The notes under the pieces: generated by a model
The model's input: only the letters and a program-made list of their open reading frames with translations
The model's database searches: none
Told to the model about the DNA's origin: nothing
Shown: positions 33,714 to 42,363 of the stretch, in pieces
Position numbering within the stretch: the first letter of the stretch is position 1
Layout: every line of letters begins with the position of its first letter
Origin: RGIG1828 sp045586905
GTDB lineage: Bacteria > Bacillota > Clostridia > UMGS1810
DNA length: 64,000 bases
Reading direction: 5' to 3'
Assembly (NCBI GenBank): GCA_045586905.1
Contig: JAZNBF010000107.1
Span: 1-64,000, forward strand
Translations under genes and position numbers: made by a program

Positions 33714-34211
33714 ATGGTTTTAGATATTTCTAAGTTATTATCGAGCGATGGCTCGTCAATAGACATATCGTGCGATTTGTCATTTGACAGAGTAGAGTTC
33801 AATGGTCAGAATATCAGCTTCACATCTCCGATGCATCTTCAGGGCGACATCAAAAACATCAACGGTATGCTCTATCTTGTGCTAAATGGCACAGCAAGCT
33901 ACACCTTCGAATGTTCGCGTTGTCTCGCTCCTGCAGAATCGAAGCTTGATTTCAACATAAAAGAGGTTTTTTCTAAAACCGAATTGGAAAACGAAAATGA
34001 TGATGTCATCATTTTAAGCTCCAATGAAATCGATTTAGCGGAAATCGCAGAGCAGGGTTTTTACTGTGCTCTCCCGATTGCCGAACTGTGCAAAGAGACT
34101 TGCAGAGGCCTTTGCCCGATTTGCGGTTGCAATCTCAACATCGAGACCTGTGGCTGTGATAAAGACGATATAGACCCCAGACTCAGTGCACTAAAAGATT
34201 TTTTAAAATGA
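33714..34211 (+). CDS. DUF177 (YceD) domain protein
   Basis: Protein of 165 residues in the YceD/DUF177 family, which is nearly always encoded before rpmF and is linked to 23S rRNA accumulation. It has the conserved ECSRCLAPAE motif mid-protein and a C-terminal Cys cluster (CKETCRGLCPICG and CGCD). ATG at 33714 follows GAGGTG by five bases; an earlier in-frame start at 33699 overlaps that site. rpmF follows 29 bases later. Confidence 0.93.
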   Translation: MVLDISKLLSSDGSSIDISCDLSFDRVEFNGQNISFTSPMHLQGDIKNINGMLYLVLNGTASYTFECSRCLAPAESKLDFNIKEVFSKTELENENDDVIILSSNEIDLAEIAEQGFYCALPIAELCKETCRGLCPICGCNLNIETCGCDKDDIDPRLSALKDFLK

Positions 34212-34240
34212 TGACTAAGTAAATTTTGGAGGTGGAACTA

Positions 34241-34417
34241 ATGGCAGTACCCAAGAGAAAAGTTTCAAAAGCAAGAAGAGATAAAAGAAGAGCAAACTGG
34301 AAGCTCTCCTTACCCGGTATGGCAAAATGCCCCAAATGTGGTGAATTCAAATTACCCCACAGAGTATGCAAAAACTGTGGCAGCTATGACGGTAAAGACG
34401 TTTTAAAGGCTGAATAA
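34241..34417 (+). CDS. rpmF: 50S ribosomal protein L32
   Basis: Large-subunit ribosomal protein of 58 residues: MAVPKRKVSKARRDKRR at the start, then a four-cysteine zinc ribbon (CPKCGEF and CKNCGSY). ATG at 34241 follows TTGGAGGTGG. The terminator comes about 14 bases after the stop. Confidence 0.98.
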   Translation: MAVPKRKVSKARRDKRRANWKLSLPGMAKCPKCGEFKLPHRVCKNCGSYDGKDVLKAE

Positions 34418-34430
34418 TTCTAAAACATCA

Positions 34431-34466
34431 AATAACCTGCCTTTGTAATAAAGGCAGGTTATTTTT
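34431..34466 (+). terminator. Terminator of rpmF
   Basis: AATAACCTGCCTTT and AAAGGCAGGTTATT form a 14-bp stem followed by TTT. Confidence 0.85.
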
Positions 34467-34484
34467 CGATGGAGGGAAATATAT

Positions 34485-35135
34485 ATGAAGCACTACAAAT
34501 ATCTCCTTTGGGATCTTGACGGTACTATTGTCAACACCTTTGAGGGCATAACCAAAAGCTTTGCCTTTGCCCTTGAAAGCTTTGGCATAAAGGTTGCCGA
34601 CCTGGGTGAGCTAAGCTGTGTTATAGGGCCGCCACTTCTTGATGCGTTCATGAATTTTTACGGATTTTCCGAATCCGATGCACATGTGGGCGTCGAAAAA
34701 TACCGTGAGCGCTACAACAAAACCTATGTCGAAGAGAGCGCACTCTACGATGGCATAAAAGAAACTATCAAAAAACTTTCATCTTTAGGATATATGCATG
34801 TGCTTGCAACTGCAAAGCCTCAACATTTTGCCGAAGGACTCCTTTCACACTATGGACTCAGTGATGAATTCCATCTCATAGTCGGTGCCACACTCGATAA
34901 AAGCCGCAATAACAAAATAAAGGTTTTGGAGCACATTCTCTCCACCTTGGGCGAGAATGACATGTCAGAGCTCGTCATGATAGGCGACAGAGAATACGAC
35001 CTTCTGGGCGCAGCGCACTTTGACATCGATGCCATAGGCGTGCTCTATGGCTTTGGCACGCGTGAGGAACTTTCTTCTTGTCCTCACATATATCTTGCAA
35101 AAGATGCAAAAGATTTGTATAATTATCTTAAATAG
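34485..35135 (+). CDS. HAD-superfamily phosphatase, Gph/PpaX-like
   Basis: Hydrolase of 216 residues with HAD motif I WDLDGTIVNT (catalytic Asp pair), a helical cap (about 17-85), motif II TAKP, and motif III-IV KIKVLEH and GDREYDLLGA. This is the pattern of phosphoglycolate phosphatase or pyrophosphatase PpaX-like enzymes; the substrate is not determined. ATG at 34485 has a TGGAGGG site. It is followed 29 bases later by the DUF512 gene. Confidence 0.88.
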   Translation: MKHYKYLLWDLDGTIVNTFEGITKSFAFALESFGIKVADLGELSCVIGPPLLDAFMNFYGFSESDAHVGVEKYRERYNKTYVEESALYDGIKETIKKLSSLGYMHVLATAKPQHFAEGLLSHYGLSDEFHLIVGATLDKSRNNKIKVLEHILSTLGENDMSELVMIGDREYDLLGAAHFDIDAIGVLYGFGTREELSSCPHIYLAKDAKDLYNYLK

Positions 35136-35164
35136 TTTTATTTCTCATTAAAGGTGGTGACATT

Positions 35165-36481
35165 ATGGCAGATAAGGCAGTAGTCAAAACAGTATTCGAA
35201 GGCTCCATAGCCGAAGATGCTCTCATCGAAACTGGCGATGTAATACTTTCTGTAAATGGCAAAGACTTCCGTGATATTTTAGATTTCAAATATCTCACAA
35301 GTGATGAAAAATACACCATAGAAGTTCTCAAAAAAGATGGCACAACCGAAGAAATAGAAATATATAATGACTATTTCGAACCCTTTGGTGTCGAATTTGA
35401 AAACCCTCTCATCGACAAACCCATGCTTTGCAAAAACAAATGCATTTTCTGCTTTATGGATCAGCTTCCGCCAAATGTCCGCTCCACCATGCTCTTCAAA
35501 GATGACGATGTAAGACTTTCATTTTTGCAGGGCAACTATGTCACCCTCACAAACCTCACCGATGACGATATAAGTCGCATCTGCAAGCTTAAGGTGTCTC
35601 CCATAAATGTTTCTGTCCATGTTACCGATCCTGAGCGCAGGGTTATGATGCTCAAAAACCCCAACGCCGGCAAGGTTATGGATATAATGAAGCGCTTTAA
35701 AGAAGCAGGCATAATCATGAATGCTCAGATTGTTCTATGCCCTGAGATAAATGACGGAGAATATCTTAGCCGCACCATAACCGATCTTGCCTCGCTCCAT
35801 CCTGCCATAAACAGTGTGTCAATTGTGCCCGTCGGCATCTCTAAACATCGTGAAGGTCTTTTCCGGCTCAAATCATTCACTCCGCTAACTGCCAAAAAGG
35901 TGATAGATGATGTCACAAAGCAACAGATGGCATTTAAAAAGGCTCTGGGCACATCTTTAGTCTATCTGGCAGACGAATTCTATATCTTAGCAGGAGTGCC
36001 CATTCCTCCGTATGAACACTACGAGGAATTTCCCCAAATAGAAAACGGAGTCGGTCTCATCGCCGCCTTTCGTGACGAACTCGACACAGAGCTTTCGTTC
36101 ATAGACGAATATTCCCACCTCACACCCACACCCAAAACCATAGCCACAGGCTGTATTACCTATGACTTTATGCTCGAATGTGTGGACAAACTGAAAAAAG
36201 TAAGGCCCGATGTTTCTGTCACCGTAGAGAAAATCCGAAATGACTTTTTCGGTAACAAAATCACCGTCACGGGTCTTGTGTGCGGCTCCGACATAATAGC
36301 TCAGCTAAAAGATAAGATAGACAAAAATTCTGTTCTTCTTATAGCCGACACCATGCTTAAGTCCGACAGCGATGTCTTCTTAGATGACACCACACTGGAC
36401 GATGTAAGGTCGGCTCTTGGCGTAAAAGTAGAAAAAACTCCCTGCACCGGCATGGGATTTGTAAAATCTCTTTTAAAATAG
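35165..36481 (+). CDS. DUF512 / PDZ radical-SAM-like protein
   Basis: Protein of 438 residues: an N-terminal PDZ-like domain (about 5-70), then a radical-SAM-type Cys motif Cx3Cx2C seen as CKNKCIFC (about 88-95) and the DUF512 domain that fills the C-terminal half, ending in TGMGFVKSL. The family is conserved in anaerobic Firmicutes, usually just upstream of der, as here, and its reaction is unknown. ATG at 35165 follows AAGGTGGTG. The three cysteines suggest an oxygen-sensitive [4Fe-4S] cluster. Confidence 0.93.
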   Translation: MADKAVVKTVFEGSIAEDALIETGDVILSVNGKDFRDILDFKYLTSDEKYTIEVLKKDGTTEEIEIYNDYFEPFGVEFENPLIDKPMLCKNKCIFCFMDQLPPNVRSTMLFKDDDVRLSFLQGNYVTLTNLTDDDISRICKLKVSPINVSVHVTDPERRVMMLKNPNAGKVMDIMKRFKEAGIIMNAQIVLCPEINDGEYLSRTITDLASLHPAINSVSIVPVGISKHREGLFRLKSFTPLTAKKVIDDVTKQQMAFKKALGTSLVYLADEFYILAGVPIPPYEHYEEFPQIENGVGLIAAFRDELDTELSFIDEYSHLTPTPKTIATGCITYDFMLECVDKLKKVRPDVSVTVEKIRNDFFGNKITVTGLVCGSDIIAQLKDKIDKNSVLLIADTMLKSDSDVFLDDTTLDDVRSALGVKVEKTPCTGMGFVKSLLK

Positions 36482-36495
36482 AAGGGACTGATAAT

Positions 36496-37818
36496 ATGAA
36501 AAAACCAACCTTTGCAATAGTAGGCAGACCAAATGTAGGTAAGTCAACTCTTTTCAACAAAATCATTGGTGAACGTATTTCCATTGTAGAAGACACTCCC
36601 GGCGTCACCCGTGACAGAATATATGCTGAAGGTGAATGGCTCACAAAAAAATTCATCCTCATAGACACTGGCGGCATCGAGCCGCAAAATGACGACATAA
36701 TTCTGGAGCAGATGAGTCGTCAGGCACAAATCGCCATCGAAATGGCAGATGCCATAGTATTTATGGTCGATGTAAAGTCTGGCATGACATCTGCCGACAA
36801 AGACATTGCCGCAATGCTTCAGCGCAGTGGCAAACCTATCGTTGTTGCATGCAACAAGGTCGACAGTGTCGGCGATGTACCAATGGGATTTTATGAGTTC
36901 TACAATCTCGGCCTCGACGAGCCCATTGCTATTTCATCAACCCATGGTCTCGGCACAGGTGACCTTTTAGATAAGCTTTTCAGCTATGTCGACTTTGATG
37001 ATGAACCCGAAGAAGATGATGAGGTCATAAAGGTAGCTGTTATAGGCAAGCCAAATGTCGGCAAATCATCTCTCATCAACAAAATTCTCGGTGAAAACCG
37101 TGTTATAGTAAGTGACATCGCAGGCACAACCCGTGACGCCATCGACACCCAATACGAAAAAGACGGTCAGAAATATATTTTCATCGACACAGCAGGCATG
37201 CGAAAAAGAGGCAAAATAGATGAAGCCATTGAGCGTTACAGTGTTGTCCGCTCTCTTGCAGCCATCGACAGAGCAGATGTTGTGCTCATTCTCATAGATG
37301 CTCAGGAAGGCGTAACCGAGCAAGATACCAAAATAGCAGGCTATGCCCACGACAATGGCAAAGCAAGCATAATTGTTGTCAACAAATGGGATCTTGTTGA
37401 AAAAGAAACCAACACCATGGAAAACTACCGCAAAGAAGTGCACAACGGTCTTGCCTATATGATGTATGCACCCGTCGCATTTGTTTCTGCTCTCACAGGC
37501 AGCAGACTCAATAAGGTTTTCGAACTTATACAGTATGTAAACAATCAGCACTCAATGCGCATTTCCACAGGCGTGTTAAATGACATTCTCAACGAAGCAA
37601 TCACTAAGGTTCAGCCTCCGTCAGATAAGGGTAAACGCCTTAAAGTTATGTATATTACCCAGGCTTCCACCAAGCCGCCAACGTTTATTCTCTTTGTCAA
37701 CGATAAAGAACTCGCACATTTCTCTTATATTCGCTATATCGAAAATCAGATAAGAGAAACCTTCGGTCTCGAGGGCACTCCCGTTAAGTTCATCATCCGT
37801 GAAAGAGGGAAGGAGTAA
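36496..37818 (+). CDS. der: Ribosome-associated GTPase Der (EngA)
   Basis: Essential GTPase of 50S subunit assembly, 440 residues. Two tandem G domains are clear: GRPNVGKST (about 8-16) with DTGG and NKVD, and GKPNVGKSS (about 181-189) with DTAGM and NKWD. A KH-like domain forms the C terminus. ATG at 36496 has a GAAGGGA site 14 bases after the DUF512 stop, and plsY begins two bases after its own stop. Confidence 0.98.
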   Translation: MKKPTFAIVGRPNVGKSTLFNKIIGERISIVEDTPGVTRDRIYAEGEWLTKKFILIDTGGIEPQNDDIILEQMSRQAQIAIEMADAIVFMVDVKSGMTSADKDIAAMLQRSGKPIVVACNKVDSVGDVPMGFYEFYNLGLDEPIAISSTHGLGTGDLLDKLFSYVDFDDEPEEDDEVIKVAVIGKPNVGKSSLINKILGENRVIVSDIAGTTRDAIDTQYEKDGQKYIFIDTAGMRKRGKIDEAIERYSVVRSLAAIDRADVVLILIDAQEGVTEQDTKIAGYAHDNGKASIIVVNKWDLVEKETNTMENYRKEVHNGLAYMMYAPVAFVSALTGSRLNKVFELIQYVNNQHSMRISTGVLNDILNEAITKVQPPSDKGKRLKVMYITQASTKPPTFILFVNDKELAHFSYIRYIENQIRETFGLEGTPVKFIIRERGKE

Positions 37819-37820
37819 TC

Positions 37821-38429
37821 ATGTTAACCGTTATTTTTTCTGGTGTAATTGCCTATCTTCTCGGCAGCATCAACACTTCCATCATAGTATCAAAGCTTTT
37901 TGGCTCAGGCGACATCCGAAATCATGGCAGCGGCAATGCAGGCGCCACCAACACTCTCAGAGTGCTCGGCAAAAAGGCTGCAGCTTTGGTCATGATAGGT
38001 GATGGTCTCAAAGGATTTCTGGCAGTTATCATAGCACGTTGGCTTTCCCGCCTTTTTTCAGCAGGAGACATAGTGTCATATGTTGCCGCAGTATGTGTAA
38101 TGCTTGGCCATGTATTCCCTGTGTTTTTCGGTTTTAAAGGCGGCAAGGGCATAATGACATCAATCGCAGTAATCTTTACTTTAAGTCCTGTCATTGGTGC
38201 TGTTTTGGTTTTTGTTTTCGTAATCATTGTTGCCATTTTCAACTACATTTCACTTGCCTCGGTTGTCAGCTCAATCTGCTATCCCATTTTAGTTCTTATC
38301 TTTTATTGGGGTGACATTGCATTTTTAGTCTCTGCCATCATTATGGGTGCAATAGCTGTTATAAAGCACAAAAGTAATATTGTACGACTTGTAAACGGTA
38401 ACGAGTCAAAATTCATAAAGAAAAAATAA
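37821..38429 (+). CDS. plsY: Glycerol-3-phosphate acyltransferase PlsY
   Basis: Integral membrane enzyme that acylates glycerol 3-phosphate using acyl phosphate, the first step of phospholipid synthesis. It has 202 residues with the three family motifs GSINTS, GSGNAGATNTLR and GFKGGKG, and several membrane helices. AAGGAG lies just before the ATG and inside the end of der. gpsA, which makes its substrate, is about 1.4 kb downstream. Confidence 0.97.
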   Translation: MLTVIFSGVIAYLLGSINTSIIVSKLFGSGDIRNHGSGNAGATNTLRVLGKKAAALVMIGDGLKGFLAVIIARWLSRLFSAGDIVSYVAAVCVMLGHVFPVFFGFKGGKGIMTSIAVIFTLSPVIGAVLVFVFVIIVAIFNYISLASVVSSICYPILVLIFYWGDIAFLVSAIIMGAIAVIKHKSNIVRLVNGNESKFIKKK

Positions 38430-38473
38430 AAACTGCATTGGCAAAGCACATTGCTTTGCCAATGCAGTTTTTT
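38429..38473 (+). terminator. Terminator after plsY
   Basis: A 20-bp stem (AAAACTGCATTGGCAAAGCA with its complement) and a T6 tail. The left side is A-rich, so it can also serve the minus-strand gene that ends at 38494. Confidence 0.88.
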
Positions 38474-38493
38474 ATAACAATTATGTTTCTAAC

Positions 38494-39054
38494 TTATCTC
38501 TGAATTTCTCCGCCCATAAGCTCTTTGTCATATATTGCTCTTTCACCGCCGATGAATTTCGGTCTTGTACGGGCTGCAGTTACAGGTGCCTCTCCGATTT
38601 TTTTTACCGACAGTCTCACAGGCACTGCCACTTTTTTAAGATGCATGCCAATGAGTGTAGCTCCTATGTCTATCCCTGCATCAGCCTTTATTTCTTCCAC
38701 TGCAACGGGATTTTCAAAGTGCTTGTAGGCCTCGGTTGCAAAAGAACCGCCTGCTTTAGGGTGGGGAACTACATTTACAATCTCCAAAAAAGGCACAGCA
38801 TCTTTTTCCACAATGATTGCACGGTTTAAGTGCTCACAGCACTGCGCCGCAATATATATTCCTTTTTCCTTCGCTACTTCATAAATGCTTTCAAAAAGCA
38901 CTTTCGCAGTGTCAGGACTGGAATTTGTACCAAGCTTGTCTCCAAGCACTTCACTTGTAGAACACCCAATCACAAGAAGGTCTTTTTCCTTCAGCTTTGC
39001 AATTTCTATTATTTCTTCGCAGGCTTTTTTAGCCTGGTTAGCTATTTCGTTCAT
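38494..39054 (-). CDS. UPF0340 / TIGR01440 (YwlG-like) protein
   Basis: Protein of 186 residues in the YwlG family (TIGR01440), conserved in Firmicutes and of unknown function. Recognisable blocks are VIGCSTSEVLG, AAQCCEHLNRAI with paired cysteines, VNVVPHPKAGGSFAT, and IGMHLKKVAVPVR. The start at 39054 follows TTGGAGG; the frame is open 39 bases further without a ribosome site. It is the only minus-strand gene in this stretch. Confidence 0.9.
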   Translation of the reverse strand: MNEIANQAKKACEEIIEIAKLKEKDLLVIGCSTSEVLGDKLGTNSSPDTAKVLFESIYEVAKEKGIYIAAQCCEHLNRAIIVEKDAVPFLEIVNVVPHPKAGGSFATEAYKHFENPVAVEEIKADAGIDIGATLIGMHLKKVAVPVRLSVKKIGEAPVTAARTRPKFIGGERAIYDKELMGGEIQR

Positions 39055-39183
39055 ACGATAACCTCCAATTGCTTTATACACATATGATAACATAAATTTG
39101 TCTTTATTTCAATACAATCTTTATTGACGGTTATCATCAAAAATGGTAAAATAAATGAAATACTAATAACAGAGGCGAAACAC

Positions 39184-39723
39184 ATGAAACTTTTTATAGC
39201 GTCCGATATCCATGGTTCTGTATACTATCTCGATAAAATGCTCAAAGCCTTCAAAACGGAGGGTGCTGAAAAGCTCGTCCTTTTGGGCGACATTCTCTAT
39301 CACGGTCCGCGCAATGACCTGCCAAAAGATTATGCACCAAAAAAGGTGATAGAAGCTCTTAACGAAATATCCGAAAAAATAATCTGTGTCAGAGGCAACT
39401 GCGACACCGAGGTCGATCAGATGGTGCTTGATTTTCCCATCTTGTCGGATTATGCCATCATCTTCGATGGAGCCTCTTCCATTTATCTCACCCATGGTCA
39501 CAACAAAGATGCCCTGTTACCTAAACTTTGTGAAGGTGATGTCCTCATAAGCGGTCATACTCATGTGCCGAAATCCGAAAAAGAAAATGGCACATACCAT
39601 CTTAATCCCGGCTCAGTTTCAATTCCCAAAGAAGGTTCAGAGCGTGGATATATTGTCTATGAAAACAAATGCTTCAAATGGAAAAATCTCGACGGGGAAG
39701 TATATGACAGTTTGGAAATCTGA
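39184..39723 (+). CDS. YfcE-type metallophosphodiesterase
   Basis: Calcineurin-like phosphoesterase of 179 residues. The metal-binding motifs are in order: SDIHGS (Asp and His near the N terminus), GDILYHGPRND, RGNCD and SGHTHVP. This is the compact YfcE/MJ0936-like group that hydrolyses phosphodiesters; the natural substrate is unknown. ATG at 39184 follows AGAGGCG; an upstream in-frame start at 39124 has none. Confidence 0.92.
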   Translation: MKLFIASDIHGSVYYLDKMLKAFKTEGAEKLVLLGDILYHGPRNDLPKDYAPKKVIEALNEISEKIICVRGNCDTEVDQMVLDFPILSDYAIIFDGASSIYLTHGHNKDALLPKLCEGDVLISGHTHVPKSEKENGTYHLNPGSVSIPKEGSERGYIVYENKCFKWKNLDGEVYDSLEI

Positions 39724-39787
39724 TTCCTTGTAATTTTAAACATTTTGTGGTAAAATATGATAAGAATAACTTTTTAGGAGAATTACT

Positions 39788-40780
39788 ATGCCCAAAAAAA
39801 TAGCAGTCATCGGTTCGGGAGGCTGGGGCACAGCAGCGGCAGTACATCTTGTCAAAAATGGATGTGATGTCACTTTGTGGTCATGGCTTGAAGAAGAGAA
39901 AAAAAGACTCGAAACCGACCTCGAAAATAAAGAATTCCTGCCCGGTGTACCTCTCTCACCTGATATACATTTCACCTCCGACATATCTTGTGTAAGTGGC
40001 AAAGATCTGGTTGTTCTCGTAACACCTTCAAAGGCGATACGCTCAACAGCAAAGCTCATGGTACCTTATATATCAGACAACACCTTAATTGTTATCCTGT
40101 CCAAAGGCATTGAAAAAGGTACCCTTTGCACACTCGATGAGATTGTGACAAGTGAAATACCAAACTGCAAGGTTGCAGTAATGTCAGGTCCGTCACATGC
40201 CGAAGAGGTGTCACGTGGCATCCCCACCACCAATATCGTCGCATCCAAAAACATCGACGATGCAAAATATATTCAGTCAATCTTTATGAGTGACACTTTC
40301 AGGGTATACACAGGCGACGATGTCCTTGGTGTAGAGCTTGGAGGCGCGCTCAAAAATGTCATAGCTCTTTGCGCCGGCATTATCGATGGCATAGGCTTTG
40401 GCGACAACACAAAAGCCGCTCTTATGACACGTGGCATAAAAGAAATAGCAGGTCTTGGTATAGCCATGGGCGCCAGAGTGGAAACCTTCTATGGCATGAG
40501 TGGCATAGGCGACCTCATAGTAACATGCACAAGCATGCACTCGCGCAATCGCAGAGCCGGCATCCTTATAGGCAAAGGCAAAACACTCGACGAAACGCTC
40601 TCTGAGGTTCACATGGTAGTTGAAGGCGTTGAATCGTGTGGTGCGGCATATAACCTCGCTCAGAAATATGGCGTAGAGATGCCGATTGTAGAGAAAGCAT
40701 ATGAGGTGCTTTACAAAGGCAAAGATGCAAAAACAGCAGTTATGGAACTTATGACAAGAGATCCCAAAAATGAAAACTGA
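39788..40780 (+). CDS. gpsA: Glycerol-3-phosphate dehydrogenase [NAD(P)+]
   Basis: Makes sn-glycerol 3-phosphate from dihydroxyacetone phosphate for lipid synthesis, 330 residues. The N-terminal Rossmann motif is GSGGWGTA, followed by the SGPSHAEEV block, the active-site region GGALKNVIALCAGI with the catalytic Lys, and YGMSGIGDLIVTC. A TTTTTAGGAG site precedes the ATG. pgi starts 16 bases after the stop. Confidence 0.97.
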   Translation: MPKKIAVIGSGGWGTAAAVHLVKNGCDVTLWSWLEEEKKRLETDLENKEFLPGVPLSPDIHFTSDISCVSGKDLVVLVTPSKAIRSTAKLMVPYISDNTLIVILSKGIEKGTLCTLDEIVTSEIPNCKVAVMSGPSHAEEVSRGIPTTNIVASKNIDDAKYIQSIFMSDTFRVYTGDDVLGVELGGALKNVIALCAGIIDGIGFGDNTKAALMTRGIKEIAGLGIAMGARVETFYGMSGIGDLIVTCTSMHSRNRRAGILIGKGKTLDETLSEVHMVVEGVESCGAAYNLAQKYGVEMPIVEKAYEVLYKGKDAKTAVMELMTRDPKNEN

Positions 40781-40796
40781 TATATGGAGGCCAAAC

Positions 40797-42131
40797 ATGA
40801 TAACAGTAGATACATCAAGACTAAGTAGTTTTATAAAAGACACAGAATTTGAAAATATCCGACCGCTGGTTGATATCGCAGCAAAAACTCTGCACTCAAA
40901 ATCCGGTGCAGGCAACGATTTTCTCGGATGGCTCGATCTTCCTGTCGACTATGACAAGGAAGAATTTGCCCGCATAAAAAAAGCTGCCGAAAAAATCAGG
41001 TCCGACTCAGAGATTTTAGTAGTCATAGGCATAGGCGGTTCTTACCTTGGCGCAAGAGCAGCCATAGAAATGCTCACCGATACTTTCTACAACCTCAAAA
41101 CACCCGAAACCTGTCCGAAGATTATTTATGCAGGAAATTCCATAAGTTCAAGCTATCTTTCAGATGTTATAGACCTTGTGAAAAATAAAGATTTCAGCAT
41201 AAACATCATATCCAAATCAGGCACAACCACAGAGCCTGCACTGGCTTTCCGTATCCTGCGCGAAATTCTTATCGATAAATATGGCGCAGAAGGTGCAAAG
41301 AGCCGAATCTATGCCACCACCGACAAGGCAAGAGGCGCACTCAAAAGCTTTGCCGACTCGGAAGGCTATGAAACCTTTGTTATCCCCGATGATGTAGGTG
41401 GCAGATTTTCAGTGCTCACAGCTGTCGGTCTTCTTCCCATCGCCTGCGCAGGCATCGATATCGATGAAATGATGAAAGGTGCACAGGATGCACGCGAAGA
41501 ATACACCAAACCCTTCGAAAACAATCCCTGCTACCAATATGTCGCCGCCCGTAACATTTTGAGATGCAAAGGCAAAACCGTTGAGCTCATGGTCAACTAT
41601 GAACCCTGCCTTATCTATTTTTCTGAGTGGTGGAAACAACTCTATGGCGAAAGTGAAGGCAAAGACGGCAAAGGCATTTTCCCTGCATCTGTAAGCTTTT
41701 CTACCGACCTTCATTCTATGGGCCAATACATTCAGGACGGTGCCCGCATTCTTTTTGAGACAGTTCTCAAAGTGCAAAAGCCCAAAAAGGATCTTGACTT
41801 CCCCTATGACGAACAAAACATAGACGGTCTTAACTTCCTTTCGGGCAAAAGTGTCGACACAGTCAACACCAAAGCCTTTGAAGGCACAGTTCTTGCCCAC
41901 ACCGACGGTGGCGCACCAAATATCGTCATAAACATCCCCGAAATAACTCCATATTATTTCGGCAATCTCGTATATTTCTTCGAAAAAGCTTGCGCTGTAA
42001 GCGGCTATCTCCTCGGAGTCAATCCATTCGATCAGCCGGGCGTCGAAGCCTACAAAAAGAATATGTTTGCTCTCCTTGGCAAACCCGGCTACGAAGAGCT
42101 TGGCGAAGAACTTTCAAAAAGATTAAAATAA
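40797..42131 (+). CDS. pgi: Glucose-6-phosphate isomerase
   Basis: Glycolytic enzyme of 444 residues. Motifs are VVIGIGGSYLGARAA, the phosphate-binding SKSGTTTEP, GGRFSVLTAVGLLP, and LLGVNPFDQPGVEAYK near the C terminus with the catalytic Lys. The length matches the short Gram-positive form. ATG at 40797 has a TGGAGG site; the frame is open back to 40770, inside gpsA, but without a ribosome site. The terminator follows immediately. Confidence 0.97.
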   Translation: MITVDTSRLSSFIKDTEFENIRPLVDIAAKTLHSKSGAGNDFLGWLDLPVDYDKEEFARIKKAAEKIRSDSEILVVIGIGGSYLGARAAIEMLTDTFYNLKTPETCPKIIYAGNSISSSYLSDVIDLVKNKDFSINIISKSGTTTEPALAFRILREILIDKYGAEGAKSRIYATTDKARGALKSFADSEGYETFVIPDDVGGRFSVLTAVGLLPIACAGIDIDEMMKGAQDAREEYTKPFENNPCYQYVAARNILRCKGKTVELMVNYEPCLIYFSEWWKQLYGESEGKDGKGIFPASVSFSTDLHSMGQYIQDGARILFETVLKVQKPKKDLDFPYDEQNIDGLNFLSGKSVDTVNTKAFEGTVLAHTDGGAPNIVINIPEITPYYFGNLVYFFEKACAVSGYLLGVNPFDQPGVEAYKKNMFALLGKPGYEELGEELSKRLK

Positions 42132-42156
42132 AAAAGAGGCTTAAAGCCTCTTTTTT
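42130..42156. terminator. Bidirectional terminator between pgi and copA
   Basis: AAAAAAGAGGC and GCCTCTTTTTT form an 11-bp stem with a TTAAA loop. It has T runs on both strands and lies between convergent genes. Confidence 0.88.
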
Positions 42157-42162
42157 GTTTGC

Positions 42163-42363
42163 TTATATAATCTTATATCCTTCGTTTTCAATTATGGTCT
42201 TAATTGTATTATCATCTATTTCCTTCACTGAGGTTATTACAGCAGTTTTATCCTTGTGGTTTGCCACAGCATTTGTCACACCGTCAATTTCCTCAAGCAC
42301 CTTTTTTACTCTTGCTTCACAGTGAGGACACATCATTCCTTCGATTTTTACGATTTTTTCCAT
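42163..42363 (-). CDS. Possible internal CopZ-type copper chaperone start within copA
   Basis: Met753 of the CopA frame is preceded by AAAGGAAG eight bases upstream, an ideal ribosome site inside a coding region. Initiation there would give a 66-residue stand-alone heavy-metal-associated domain, MEKIVKIEG then CPHC, the size and layout of CopZ. Whether it is translated separately is inference. It overlaps the full-length copA frame. Confidence 0.45.
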   Translation of the reverse strand: MEKIVKIEGMMCPHCEARVKKVLEEIDGVTNAVANHKDKTAVITSVKEIDDNTIKTIIENEGYKII